A DNA stretch of 64,000 bases from a virus, in IMG/VR virus record IMGVR_UViG_3300032116_000089, positions 1 to 64,000 of that record; one strand, written 5' to 3'. The notes beneath the pieces are model-generated. The model ran no database searches. It saw only the letters and a list, made by a program, of their open reading frames with translations, and had not been told where the DNA came from. The translations under genes were made by a program, and so were the position numbers. This document shows positions 54,438-64,000 of the stretch, one piece after another (the stretch's first letter is position 1; every line of letters starts with the position of its first letter).

Positions 54438-57400
54438 TTATGCTTGTATTATTGTAAGATCATCAACATACCCGGTAAATGTAGTTCCGCCCCAGCACTC
54501 TACTAGTATTTCAACAACGCCCGATTCTGTTGGAGTAAAGTTCAGAGTCACTTGTTCCCATGTGTCAGCAGCAGCAGTCATATAGCTAATTACATCGTTA
54601 GTTACACCAGCTATTTGTCCACCCTTAACTCTTAATCTAAAAGTTAATCCTGTACTTGTGCGTCTCATCCATGCCTTAATTGTAACTATACTATTAGCAC
54701 TAACGGCAACTTTAGCAATAGAGAAATCCAATGGATAGGTTTCTCTTCTATAGTCACTGGTTGAAGATATGCTCCAAGCAAACCCAGTATTGCTGTATCT
54801 AACACTAGTTTGTGGTCTTACAACACCACCATCTGTATAGATATAGTGATTATTAGCAACTCCATCTAAATTCATACTATATATTCTAGCATTAGAGGCT
54901 GTATATATTCCAAACTCCGCAGACTCTAATACTGTGCAATTATTAAGAAACATGTCGCCAGCAAAACTATAGAATGCATTGCCTATATTTCCAGAAGTTA
55001 AACAATTAGTAAATGTTTCATTAAATCCACCGTGACCGGCCCTATATCCATCATTTTGATTATTCATAAAATTACAATTATTCCAAACATTATTTGCTCC
55101 ACCACCAGCATTTGTAGTAATTCCAAAAGAGCCATTGTTATTCCAGTAGCAATTGTTAAAAGTTACATGATTTCCATTTCCAAAATCCATTCCTCTTAAA
55201 GTATTGCTCAAAAAATAACAATTAGTGAATTTATGAAAATTAAATCCAAAGTCTGTTGCCATTCCAATCTGATTACAATTCATAAAAACATTTTCAAATT
55301 TACAATTTTGAGATGCGGTTGGAACTTGAAAATGATTGGTACATGATATAACATAAAAGTTACGAACATTACAGAAGAATGAATTTTGCATCCATACTCT
55401 ATCATACCTAATAAATCCCATCCTATTAAAACCATTACCAGATTTACTGCTTATATTTAATCCATAACCAAGGCTGTTTTGACCATCAAAAAAAGTAACT
55501 CCACTTTGAGTAGTCATATTAGTTCTATCAAAGCCACCCTCAAAAACAATATTGGGAGTAAAATGACTTGCTCCGTCATTGATCAAATGAACATTATTAC
55601 TAGCCGCTGATTGAACTGGTGTTTTTATAGTTTCTCTTTTAAATGTATTTATGGTTTCTGTTGTTCCATAGTATCCTTTTGAAAAGTTTCCCTGAGTACT
55701 AACAGCTGGACTTGTGGATAGTCTTCCGTCTATAATTACTCTGGTTCCAACAATACTTTGTATTGGATACCACGTTTCATTAGTAGTATTTTTTCCAATT
55801 AGTGATGTTAAGTTTAATGAATCTGCACTTGAATTAGCTTTACAGGCTATAATATTGCTTAATAAAACAGTTTGCGCCCCAAAATTATTACTACGATATA
55901 AAGCTACACTTTGAATGCTGTTTCCTAAATTAGTACCAAGATCAACAGTAAAAACATGCCATGTATTTAACGCTCCCAAGGCAGGAATATTGAAAGTATT
56001 AACCGCTGTAACACCAGCGTTATCGCTACATAATCTAAGTTGTAATCCGAAATTAGCAGTCGATCCAGCCGTTTGGTATATAAAAAAGCTTAGTTGTTGA
56101 TAGCCACTCAAGTCTTTGGTCGAGAATGATTTATATGCCATTAAGCCAGTTGTAAAAGAAGCATTCGCTGCTATCTGATCGCTAACATTTCCTTGTTTTG
56201 TAGTAGTCGATGTTGTTGCTGTTATGTTTGTGCTTGCTGTCCAAGCTGTGCGACCTTCTCCAACATTGCCATGACTAGCAATATTCTCTGTTAAAGCAGA
56301 TGCTAGTCTAACAACACAATTGGTTGCTTTTCTCGATGTGCCAGATGCCCCACCAACACCATTGCCAGTCGATCCAGTAAGAGTAAATGTAGTAGATCCA
56401 GTAACTGTTATTTCCCATGTTCCATTAGCATTAGTATTTGTAGCATGGTCACAAATAAATACAGTATCTCCTGTTGAGTACGCATGAGCAGATGAGGTTG
56501 TTATGGCTATCGGAGTTGCATTAGTAGATGATGCTATAGCAATTGTTGGGAAAGATCCTGTACCACTCCAAGTAGCATTTCCTATGCTTGTTGGATCTGG
56601 ACTAGCTTCAACTCTTATAATATCACAAGAATGAGTTCTAAGTGCTGTTAGTCCGTTTGTGAATGTTTGTATTCTTCCGCCTATAAAATATTGACGCGCA
56701 CTAGTATTTGCCAACGCTGTACCAGAAACAATAGCATATAGTGTTAAATTTGTACTATTTACTCTTGCTATTATATGGTAGTAAGCATATATGCTTCCAT
56801 TAAAAATACTTAAGATTTGTCCGGGGGGGTTTTCGTATGTCGTAACAGAAGCTGAAGCCTCTATTTGAATCCCAGTAAAATATATTCCCTTTGTTGCGTT
56901 TCCAAAATAGCTCATATTGACTAAATCTAATCCGGTATAGCTATCTTCGGCCATACAAAAAGAAAATATATCGCTAGAAGCATTAGCGGAAGACGTTACT
57001 GTTATGCTTAGTCTATACCAGCCTCCCCCGATATTGCTTATTGCAGAAGTGGCACCGGCCCCTGTTTGTTCCACAGTGCCGTTAGAAAGATTAAATCTTG
57101 CTGTTTTTGTAGTATCATTTGTCCATTGTAAAATAACTTTATTTCTTCCTGCGCTTCTAACATATACTGAGGCCGTATATTGAGTACTGTTAGCAATAGT
57201 AATAACACCGGCCTGTGTTCTAGCAAAATGGCTGGTGAGATTTGGATATTCTTGCAAATAATAAATATAAGAATTAATACCAGTTGGTCCGGTTATAGTT
57301 TCATCAACATAATAGTCCAAACTTAATAATCTGCATCCATTATAAGTTCCGTAACCTTGCCAGAAATTAGTGTGCCAACAAATATTTTTAAGAGGAGCTA

Positions 57401-57545
57401 TGGTGTTATCGTTGGGAAAATTTGCTGTGGCTGAACTAAAAGTTGAAGATGTTATTGCTCCATCGCTGCCAGAAGCCAAAAGAGCGAAACTAGTTCCACT
57501 ATGGTTGTCGTTTCCATTTTCATAATCTAAATAAAATGTTGTCAT
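54438..57545 (-). CDS. Tailspike-like protein: beta-helix with flanking jelly-roll domains
   Basis: 1035 residues, ATGA-coupled to the upstream small gene. N-terminal TTFYLDYENGNDNHSGTSFA resembles the start of phage tailspike/fibre proteins. Residues about 100-235 (TQYTASVYVRSAGRNKVILQ, GWYRLSITVTSSANASSDIF, IYFTGIQIEASASVTTYENP) look like a carbohydrate-binding jelly roll. Residues about 690-880 repeat NC/N-F-x-N-N (NCYFLSNTLRGMDFGNGNHV, FNNCYWNNNGSFGI, WNNCNFMNNQNDGYRAGHGG, TNCLTSGNIGNAFYS), a right-handed parallel beta-helix. The C-terminal 130 residues (TIKAWMRRTSTGLTFRLRVK, ILVECWGGTTFTGYVDDLTI) are a second jelly roll. Polysaccharide binding or cleavage is likely; no catalytic residues are assigned. 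Confidence 0.75.
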   Translation of the reverse strand: MTTFYLDYENGNDNHSGTSFALLASGSDGAITSSTFSSATANFPNDNTIAPLKNICWHTNFWQGYGTYNGCRLLSLDYYVDETITGPTGINSYIYYLQEYPNLTSHFARTQAGVITIANSTQYTASVYVRSAGRNKVILQWTNDTTKTARFNLSNGTVEQTGAGATSAISNIGGGWYRLSITVTSSANASSDIFSFCMAEDSYTGLDLVNMSYFGNATKGIYFTGIQIEASASVTTYENPPGQILSIFNGSIYAYYHIIARVNSTNLTLYAIVSGTALANTSARQYFIGGRIQTFTNGLTALRTHSCDIIRVEASPDPTSIGNATWSGTGSFPTIAIASSTNATPIAITTSSAHAYSTGDTVFICDHATNTNANGTWEITVTGSTTFTLTGSTGNGVGGASGTSRKATNCVVRLASALTENIASHGNVGEGRTAWTASTNITATTSTTTKQGNVSDQIAANASFTTGLMAYKSFSTKDLSGYQQLSFFIYQTAGSTANFGLQLRLCSDNAGVTAVNTFNIPALGALNTWHVFTVDLGTNLGNSIQSVALYRSNNFGAQTVLLSNIIACKANSSADSLNLTSLIGKNTTNETWYPIQSIVGTRVIIDGRLSTSPAVSTQGNFSKGYYGTTETINTFKRETIKTPVQSAASNNVHLINDGASHFTPNIVFEGGFDRTNMTTQSGVTFFDGQNSLGYGLNISSKSGNGFNRMGFIRYDRVWMQNSFFCNVRNFYVISCTNHFQVPTASQNCKFENVFMNCNQIGMATDFGFNFHKFTNCYFLSNTLRGMDFGNGNHVTFNNCYWNNNGSFGITTNAGGGANNVWNNCNFMNNQNDGYRAGHGGFNETFTNCLTSGNIGNAFYSFAGDMFLNNCTVLESAEFGIYTASNARIYSMNLDGVANNHYIYTDGGVVRPQTSVRYSNTGFAWSISSTSDYRRETYPLDFSIAKVAVSANSIVTIKAWMRRTSTGLTFRLRVKGGQIAGVTNDVISYMTAAADTWEQVTLNFTPTESGVVEILVECWGGTTFTGYVDDLTIIQA

Positions 57546-57724
57546 CCTTTAGCTCCTAAGAATGGTTGTGCTTTATATACAACATCCATATTTCTAGTTT
57601 CTTGATTTTTAGTTACAACTTGTACAAATGGTTGAGCCTTATACACAGTATCCATAGACTCAAGTTGAGTTTTAGTTAATAGCCTATTTGGACCTTTTAA
57701 CAAATTTACTCGTTTATTAAACAT
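57542..57724 (-). CDS. Small tandem-repeat protein next to fibres
   Basis: 60 residues from ATG 57724; a longer frame that starts at 57763 overlaps the fibre gene and is not preferred. It contains a duplicated block, M-D-T-V-Y-K-A-Q-P-F and M-D-V-V-Y-K-A-Q-P-F, about 19 residues apart, each followed by a short charged or basic run. The stop overlaps the next start (ATGA). The ribosome site is weak, so translation may depend on re-initiation after the fibre stop five nt upstream. Function unknown; the duplication suggests a small binding module repeated twice. Confidence 0.6.
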   Translation of the reverse strand: MFNKRVNLLKGPNRLLTKTQLESMDTVYKAQPFVQVVTKNQETRNMDVVYKAQPFLGAKG

Positions 57725-57729
57725 AATTA

Positions 57730-60700
57730 TTAACCATAATTCTGAGAGAAAGAACCATACCAATAAGTTCCATCACTAATAAAACTTAATAAATCAACTT
57801 TGCTTGCTGTGCTTGTTATTGTTGGGGGTGTGCTGTCACTCCATCTGACCCCTGTGAATGTTGCTGTAAACGATCCGGCCCCAGTATTTAAAAATAATGA
57901 GAAACTCTTACCAGCAGTTGCTGTGGGCATAGTAAATGTGCAGTTACCCGTTAGTGTGCAAGTGTGTACTGTGCCACTGGCTAGACTTAAAGTTTTGCTA
58001 GTTCCACTGCTACCATTAGCTACAACACTTTCTGTGAAACTATCAAATGTGAGATTGCCATCAATATTAACATCTCCAAGAACATCTAGTGTTGTTGATG
58101 GTGTAGATGTTCCTATGCCAATACGACTATTACTTCTATCTGTACTAAATATAGTTCCACCACCAGCACCAATATCAGCATATAAACTTAGACCATTTGC
58201 GTTCAAATAAGCAACTGCCGAGGGGCCATTATCAATAATCACCAAGGTGCCGTCACTATTAATATAAACGCCCTGCTCACCATTTTTAGCAGAAAAGCCT
58301 CCTCCTGCTGGAGAACAAACAAAATCTCCATAAACTTGTAATTTTGTATCCGGATCAATACCACCTATACCAACATTACCGCTGCTGGTTACTACCAAAT
58401 TAGCAGCACCCGGCGAACCTCCTCCGTATTGAAACGATCCATCAGCATATCTCAGCGCCAAGGTGTTACCATTATTATCATAAAAACCTAATTCTCCTCC
58501 AAATGTATCTTCACCAAATTCAATACGACCCAGTAAATTAGATCCAAAAAAAGCAGTTCCATTAACGTCTAATTTAGCCGCTGGGGATGCTGTTCCTATG
58601 CCAACCCTGCCATCTGTATTTAAATAAACCTGCGCACCATTTTGAGTTGTAAAGCATATTGGATTATAGGACGTAATAGCATCATTAAAGCCTTGAAAAC
58701 AAGCAAATTCAGTATTACTACCAAAAGTTCCAGATGGATTAGTATTTGCCGCTATTCCCACAGTACCAGCACTATTACCAAACCAACTAATACTACCATA
58801 AGATTTAAATCCAAGACTTTTAAAAACACCATTGACATCCAATTTGGCAGCGGGCGAGTTAGTCCCTATTCCTATTCTAGCATTGGCTCTATCAGTATAA
58901 AAGAATGGAGATGCTGCCGAATCGAACAATGTAAGTCCATTATCATCTATAGTAAGAGCGATATTTGGTCCAATATTATCATTAAATGCTAAACTTGGAA
59001 CTGAAGGATCAACAAATAGTCCTGCTGCACCGGCGCTTGGATCGCCAACAACAGTGCCGCAAGAAAAAGAACCTCTTACATCTAATTTGGCAGTAGGAGC
59101 GGTGATACCAATTCCTATGTTACCAAGATTATTTATTCTTAGTCTTTCCACCCCACTAGTACTAACGCCAAAAGTATTCGCTGCTGGACTAAACAAGCCA
59201 GTATCAGTATCATTAATAAATTCAAAAGATGGCAATGAAGCAGTGCCTGATCCTCCAATAAACGATCCTGTTGCTAACACATCTCCAGCAACATGAAGTT
59301 TAGAGGTTGGGGTTTGCGTACCAATTCCTACTCCGGTATTATTTACAACCATCCAAGAGGTATGATTACCAGTAACATCATATCCCAAAGAGTGTTTATA
59401 TCCAGAACTACTAACACTATAGTTTAATGTAGAACCATCTGCTTTATATATTCTAGTATTATTATCACCATATATACTAAAAGTACCACCTCTTATAATA
59501 TTATTTTGTGTAATAATATTTCCATTAACGGTAAGTGCTGCACTACCGGCGATAGCAGAATTGTTAATGTCAATGCTAGTAAATAAACCAGTTCCAACAA
59601 CGTGAAGTGTGGCTGTTGGACTTGCAGTTCCTATACCAACATTTCCACCCATAAAAACCGCAGCATAGTTTCCTAAGATTGTTCCAGTAACTAATGTGCT
59701 TGCATTAACATAAAGACCATAGCTATTAGTAGTAGTATATTGACCACTACTAGATGGAGATATTAACAAACCGTATGTACTATTAAGATTACTACTACTA
59801 GTAAGAAAAGTTGGATTCACATATAATGATGTGTGATTTTGACCATTTGCGCTTTGAGAAGCATGAGAATTTGATACTATTATTCCGGTAGTACCAACGC
59901 TGTTTCCTTGTAAAAGGCCAGCAACTTGGAGTGGGGCGGTTGGAGAAGTGGTTCCAATACCAACATATCCACTATTAGTAATCCTCATTCTTTCAGTACC
60001 ATAGTCGGTATCAGAAGAACCAGCACCTATTCTGGTGCTAAAAGCGATATGTCCATTGCTATCGTTAGAAGTAGAAAATATTTGCATTATTCGTGAAGAG
60101 GCATTGTAGTTGATACCCATTCTATAATTATTGTCAAAAAACATACCAAGCCTAGAGCTACTCCATGTTTGCTGTATAGCCCCATTTACTTCAAGTCTAG
60201 CTGAAGAACTAGGAGTATTTGTATTTATTCCAACGCTAGTTCCATTATCAAAAACTAAACTATTACTTAACCCACTACCGCCAGTTCCAAACTTGCTTAA
60301 GTAATTAGATGTCCCTACCGGTAACAGTCCACTTACACTACTATTAAAATTAGTTATATCAGATGACGAATGGGTGTGTCCATTCAAACTAACAATCGTA
60401 TCATTAACACTTAGGGTTGAGAAATTTCCAGATCCATTTTGATCTATGGTCCAATAAGGATGGTTAAGAGATGTAAGTTCTCCTATATATATTGTTCCCG
60501 GTGATCCTCCATCAAAATCATTTACAGATAAGAGGGCATTAGAAATCAGATATCCGGTTGACAATATATTATTACCATATATATCTCCAATAACTTCTAG
60601 CTGAACAGTGGGAGTGGATGTTCCTATCCCAACGTTACCACTAGATAACAATCCGTTTGTAAAAGTATGAATTGCATCTATAGTTCTAGCATTATTTATA

Positions 60701-62001
60701 TGCACATACTGAGAATGATCATCATCAGCCAAGCCAAATAAAATCCCGTGATCATTTTGAACAACGCCGATAGATGTTGATTGTATAGCTACTCTAATAT
60801 CTAATATACTTTGTAAGCTACTTTTAGGAGTATTGGTAAAAGTATTGTCGGTTATAAAAATTAAACGATATAGTGGTCTTATTTCTGATGTTGGTATATT
60901 AGTTAAATCAATATCGCTCCAATTATTATTGCTTGTGGCACTATTTAAATTATCATCTTCTCTTTGACCAAGTATAGCAAGAATCGGCTCATTAATATCG
61001 TTTGTTGCCACAATCCACATAGCAAAATATTTTTTATCACCAACATTAGGAGTTGTCCATGTTCCACCAGAGTATAAATTATATTGCGCTCTAGTAGCAT
61101 TGTATTTTAGTGGAAAACTTGTGGCAGTATCTCGTACCCACTGTCCCGTAGTTCCGCTGTGATAGTAAACAGGAATATATGCAATGGGACTTAATTGTTG
61201 AATGAAACTTCCAGCGCCAACTCCATTTGTTATATTTATTATAATATCTTCTTGATATAAAGTACCATCAGATATATCAAATTGAGCATGACTATTGGAC
61301 GATCCATTTCCTAGAAGCGTATATCCTCCGATACTCAAGCCATTAATATACTGCATACCAAAAGTATTATGAATCCACTTGTGGGTCATGCTATCCATTT
61401 TGATTCCATGACGCTCTTCACCAAAAAATGTGCTTTGATTAATACCACCATTCCAATGGATAAATGCTACTGGCACATCAGTATCAAAATCAAATGCAGA
61501 AGTTTTAGTTTGTAAAATATAAGGAGGCGTGGTATCAAAATGAATATAATTCAATGCTGTTCCTGAGCCAAGAACAACAGTCTCAACCGTGTTCTTAACA
61601 ACTTTAATTCCTTCAATATATAAAGTATAAGAACTTCCAGAAGTGGCTGGTTGTATTGTGAATGTGCGAGTACTATCATTGAAACTAATAGTGCTATCAT
61701 CTCTGTTCACAAAACCTTGAGGTTCTTGACTTAATGTATTGACCTCTATCGAAGAATGGTTATGCCCACTAACACTAACAGGAACACCACTAACAGCAAG
61801 ATAATTAAAGTTACCACTTGCTGGAGTTATGTAGGTTCCACTTATACTAGTAACACCAAGATTAATTACAGAGTTGGCATTATTCTTAGTATAGAATTTA
61901 CCATCAGCAATATTTATAGCAAGTTCGCCCTGAGATAAACCGCTAGCAGCGGGAGCAGCGCCGGATGTGCTACTCCTTTTGTGTTGTATAGTATTAGCCA
62001 T
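57730..62001 (-). CDS. Tail fibre with VGIGT/P-x-L-x-V-x-G repeats
   Basis: 1423 residues, AAAGGAC ribosome site. N-terminus MANTIQHKRSSTSGAAPAAS leads LSQGELAINIADGKFYTKN, matching the anchor of the neighbouring 602-residue fibre. Ten copies of the V-G-I-G-T-x-x-P-x-x-x-L-x-V-x-G module (for example GNVGIGTSTPTVQLEVIGDI, GYVGIGTTSPTAPLQVAGLL, GRVGIGTASPAAKLDVNG) run over about residues 450-1330. Each is flanked by short variable segments. This repeat is widespread in phage fibres and related surface proteins. The C-terminus (HTCTLTGNCTFTMPTATAGK, FTATFTGVRWSDSTPPTITS, YWYGSFSQNYG) is a compact beta tip. Probably a trimeric host-range fibre. Confidence 0.85.
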   Translation of the reverse strand: MANTIQHKRSSTSGAAPAASGLSQGELAINIADGKFYTKNNANSVINLGVTSISGTYITPASGNFNYLAVSGVPVSVSGHNHSSIEVNTLSQEPQGFVNRDDSTISFNDSTRTFTIQPATSGSSYTLYIEGIKVVKNTVETVVLGSGTALNYIHFDTTPPYILQTKTSAFDFDTDVPVAFIHWNGGINQSTFFGEERHGIKMDSMTHKWIHNTFGMQYINGLSIGGYTLLGNGSSNSHAQFDISDGTLYQEDIIINITNGVGAGSFIQQLSPIAYIPVYYHSGTTGQWVRDTATSFPLKYNATRAQYNLYSGGTWTTPNVGDKKYFAMWIVATNDINEPILAILGQREDDNLNSATSNNNWSDIDLTNIPTSEIRPLYRLIFITDNTFTNTPKSSLQSILDIRVAIQSTSIGVVQNDHGILFGLADDDHSQYVHINNARTIDAIHTFTNGLLSSGNVGIGTSTPTVQLEVIGDIYGNNILSTGYLISNALLSVNDFDGGSPGTIYIGELTSLNHPYWTIDQNGSGNFSTLSVNDTIVSLNGHTHSSSDITNFNSSVSGLLPVGTSNYLSKFGTGGSGLSNSLVFDNGTSVGINTNTPSSSARLEVNGAIQQTWSSSRLGMFFDNNYRMGINYNASSRIMQIFSTSNDSNGHIAFSTRIGAGSSDTDYGTERMRITNSGYVGIGTTSPTAPLQVAGLLQGNSVGTTGIIVSNSHASQSANGQNHTSLYVNPTFLTSSSNLNSTYGLLISPSSSGQYTTTNSYGLYVNASTLVTGTILGNYAAVFMGGNVGIGTASPTATLHVVGTGLFTSIDINNSAIAGSAALTVNGNIITQNNIIRGGTFSIYGDNNTRIYKADGSTLNYSVSSSGYKHSLGYDVTGNHTSWMVVNNTGVGIGTQTPTSKLHVAGDVLATGSFIGGSGTASLPSFEFINDTDTGLFSPAANTFGVSTSGVERLRINNLGNIGIGITAPTAKLDVRGSFSCGTVVGDPSAGAAGLFVDPSVPSLAFNDNIGPNIALTIDDNGLTLFDSAASPFFYTDRANARIGIGTNSPAAKLDVNGVFKSLGFKSYGSISWFGNSAGTVGIAANTNPSGTFGSNTEFACFQGFNDAITSYNPICFTTQNGAQVYLNTDGRVGIGTASPAAKLDVNGTAFFGSNLLGRIEFGEDTFGGELGFYDNNGNTLALRYADGSFQYGGGSPGAANLVVTSSGNVGIGGIDPDTKLQVYGDFVCSPAGGGFSAKNGEQGVYINSDGTLVIIDNGPSAVAYLNANGLSLYADIGAGGGTIFSTDRSNSRIGIGTSTPSTTLDVLGDVNIDGNLTFDSFTESVVANGSSGTSKTLSLASGTVHTCTLTGNCTFTMPTATAGKSFSLFLNTGAGSFTATFTGVRWSDSTPPTITSTASKVDLLSFISDGTYWYGSFSQNYG

Positions 62002-62023
62002 TTCAGTCCTTTATAACGTTAAG

Positions 62024-63832
62024 TTAAAATGATCCACCATCAAGTGAACAATCAACAATTGCAGCACAAACGGTTCCTGCTGTCAAGTATGTTGCTGTAG
62101 TAACAGCGGTAACGTGTCCTAACCCATCTACAGTGATGCTAGCGATACCATTACTACCCTGTGCGCCAGTTAAAGTAGATGTATCAGCATGACCTATAGT
62201 AATACTGCCGTTGCCATTAGTAATATCAACGCTTGTTCCAGCAGTCAACGTTGCTTTAGTCAATGTATTACCAGTACTATTACCAATCAATAATTGGCCA
62301 TCTGTATAACTAGTTTGATTAGTTCCTCCATTAGCCACCGGTAGTGTTCCACTAACATGTGCTGTAAGACCAACTTTACCCCAAGATGGTGCAGTATTAA
62401 CACCGCCAGCCAATAATACATTGCCGGTAGCCACATCAGCAAGTTTTGCTAAAGATGTTGTTGTATTAGCATAAAGCAAATCACCAATAGCATATGAGCT
62501 TTGACCAGTTCCGCCCTTATCGGCAGCAATTGTTGTAGCATTCCAAGTTCCGGATGTTACAGATCCGCCAGACATGACTCTAAAAGTGATATCATTATTG
62601 TCATCATAAATAATAAATGCTGCATCCGTAGTAGGTTGATAACCAGCATTAATTACTGCAAAAGAATTAGTGCCAGTAAATGTTTGACTTGCACTCAGTC
62701 TGGCAATATCGCTAGCTAAAAATCCACCATCTTTAATGATTTTACCGGTAGAACCATCAAACATGGCAATATTACCACTAGTAGCACTAGTTGGACCAGT
62801 TACAAGAATACTAGCATCAGCTATATTTGTTTGTAAAATAACCCAATTGCTACCAACAACAGCATGAGTACCAGCGGATGTACCATCGGTTGTGCAAATA
62901 AGAGTATCATTTACTTCTACTGCTGGACCAGAAGCTCCGCCAATTTTACCAGCAACGCTTACTTTATAGGTCCAACCCCTATCACCAGATGGATAATTAG
63001 GATTTGTTGAACAATCAATTGCACCTTTAAATATCATTGCATCATTAGTAGCAATACCAGAAACAATCATATTATCAACATAGGTCTTAACAGCATCTGC
63101 TCTTGGAATAAAAGTGGAACTATTATTTGTATCTAAATTTGTTGATACTTGATATCCAGTATTTAAGGTTTTACTACTATTAGCTGCCCATGTTGGGATA
63201 TATCCACTAACATTTATAGATGTTGATCTTACTACTGTACTATCAACAGCAATACTATCTGCTGATACAGAAATACCATCTCCTTGACCAATATCGAAAG
63301 TCCTATTAGCTGATAATGTACCACCACCAACAAGACCGCTACCAGCAATAATATCCAAACCACTAGTAGCCGCACCAATATCATCAAGAATTTGATCTTT
63401 ACTAACTGATTTTAGCGTTTGGGTGGATGAATTAGGATTATTATCAAAAACTGCAAAATATCCAACACTGTTAGATGAGGTATTAATAGCTACTGCACTA
63501 ATGCCACTATTAAAAGTTGTAGTATTACCAAATGTTTTTAAACCATTGACGGTTTGATCGCCAGTTGTATAGACACCATTAGTGACAGTCTCGGCGTTAC
63601 CAGTTACACTAATAGGCCAAGTGCCGCTAGCATTAGTGCCGCCGCGATGTGCAAAATATCCAGTTCCACCAATTTGTTCAATACTAGAAGCTGCGCCACC
63701 TACTCCGCTGCCATAACCATAATAAAGAATATTGTCATTCTCATTGAATGCTAATTCACCGTTAGATAGTGATGATGGTTTTCCAGCAGCACCGCTAGCT
63801 GGTCTTCTCTTGATTTTGATTGTATTAGCCAT
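62024..63832 (-). CDS. Tail fibre protein, 602 residues
   Basis: 602 residues, AAAGGGGA ribosome site; late-promoter-like element 32 nt upstream. N-terminus MANTIKIKRRPASGAAGKPS, SLSNGELAFNENDNILYYG is a common phage-fibre anchor, shared with the next gene. Then repeated blocks: GNTTTFNSGISAVAINTSSN, IAGSGLVGGGTLSANRTFDI, GQSSYAIGDLLYANTTTSLA and NGGTNQTSYTDGQLLIGNST. The latter patterns (G-G-T-G-Q/N-S/T-S-Y followed by D/G-x-L-L-x-x) are typical of long fibres. The C-terminus (TGAQGSNGIASITVDGLGHV then CAAIVDCSLDGGSF) ends with DGGSF. The end resembles the 40-residue fragment to the right and the tape-measure end (DGGIV). Confidence 0.85.
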   Translation of the reverse strand: MANTIKIKRRPASGAAGKPSSLSNGELAFNENDNILYYGYGSGVGGAASSIEQIGGTGYFAHRGGTNASGTWPISVTGNAETVTNGVYTTGDQTVNGLKTFGNTTTFNSGISAVAINTSSNSVGYFAVFDNNPNSSTQTLKSVSKDQILDDIGAATSGLDIIAGSGLVGGGTLSANRTFDIGQGDGISVSADSIAVDSTVVRSTSINVSGYIPTWAANSSKTLNTGYQVSTNLDTNNSSTFIPRADAVKTYVDNMIVSGIATNDAMIFKGAIDCSTNPNYPSGDRGWTYKVSVAGKIGGASGPAVEVNDTLICTTDGTSAGTHAVVGSNWVILQTNIADASILVTGPTSATSGNIAMFDGSTGKIIKDGGFLASDIARLSASQTFTGTNSFAVINAGYQPTTDAAFIIYDDNNDITFRVMSGGSVTSGTWNATTIAADKGGTGQSSYAIGDLLYANTTTSLAKLADVATGNVLLAGGVNTAPSWGKVGLTAHVSGTLPVANGGTNQTSYTDGQLLIGNSTGNTLTKATLTAGTSVDITNGNGSITIGHADTSTLTGAQGSNGIASITVDGLGHVTAVTTATYLTAGTVCAAIVDCSLDGGSF

Positions 63833-63864
63833 GATGTCCCCTTTGGTGTGTGTGAATATTCAGT

Positions 63865-63875
63865 ATTTTATACAC
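63865..63875 (-). promoter_or_regulatory. Late-promoter-like element (copy 6)
   Basis: Minus strand GTGTATAAAAT directly after the TAA stop of the partial upstream gene, 32 nt before ATG 63832. TATAAAAT rather than TATAWTAC makes this the most divergent copy. Confidence 0.5.
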
Positions 63876-64000
63876 TTATACAATTCCGCCATCTAATTCA
63901 TTTTGATTGATCCAACGGGAATTGTTAGAGTCATATTTTATTAGGTCAGAATTAGAAATATCATTAAAGTATATTTCATTCAACTGGCTAAGTTTTGGAT
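63876..64000 (-). CDS. Fibre protein, C-terminal fragment (5' end outside window)
   Basis: 40 residues visible, entering at the right edge: PKLSQLNEIYFNDISNSDLI, then KYDSNNSRWINQNELDGGIV and a TAA stop. D-L-I-K-Y-D-S-x-x-x-R-W-x-N with final D-G-G-I-V is a common ending of phage fibre shaft repeats. The fragment is immediately upstream of the 602-residue fibre and its promoter-like element. The full length cannot be known here. Confidence 0.7.
   Translation of the reverse strand, partial: PKLSQLNEIYFNDISNSDLIKYDSNNSRWINQNELDGGIV

Overview
The window is part of a large tailed dsDNA bacteriophage (Caudoviricetes). It is AT-rich and very densely coded, with gene ends and starts commonly overlapping as ATGA or TAATG. 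A HK97-type capsid set, paired tail chaperones, a 2361-residue tape measure protein and many fibre or adhesin proteins are all present. No rRNA, tRNA, CRISPR array, integrase or insertion sequence was seen. The host cannot be fixed from the sequence. No portal or terminase lies here; they are probably beyond position 64000.

Positions 1-4119 (+ strand) hold a tightly coupled non-structural operon. It runs: end of a UDP-GlcNAc 2-epimerase, a methyltransferase-like protein, a GT-D-fold glycosyltransferase, an unknown protein, a homing-type nuclease, a Rad52/Sak-like annealing protein, a zinc-ribbon protein and a small exported protein. It ends at a strong intrinsic terminator (4128-4151).

Positions 4151-64000 (- strand) are the virion genes; transcription runs from high to low coordinates. 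From right to left: a fibre end, two large fibres, a small repeat protein, a beta-helix tailspike-like protein and two small proteins; then prohead protease with a nested scaffold, decoration protein and major capsid protein, ended by a terminator. Next comes an adhesin island (a conserved structural protein, a 1071-residue fibre with YadA-like head repeats, two mucin-like Cys-rich proteins with Thr/Ser repeats, a Cys-motif protein). Then a head-tail connector, three more fibre-related genes, neck genes, a tail-tube candidate, two paralogous chaperone-like proteins flanking a 111-residue protein, the tape measure, and a tail-tip block including a 3697-residue protein with FG-GAP repeats. The block ends in a 31-residue membrane protein. 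No sheath protein or contractile baseplate set was recognised, so the order looks like a long, siphovirus-like tail.

The most notable non-coding signal is a recurring element, TTTT-n-GTGTATA-WTAY, 25-40 nt upstream of six minus-strand genes at the starts of transcription blocks. It is probably the phage late promoter. Other highlights are a nested in-frame scaffold start with a strong ribosome-binding site, an intrinsic terminator whose 3' arm encodes the N-terminus of a chaperone, an in-frame 18-bp tandem repeat, and the giant FG-GAP protein.
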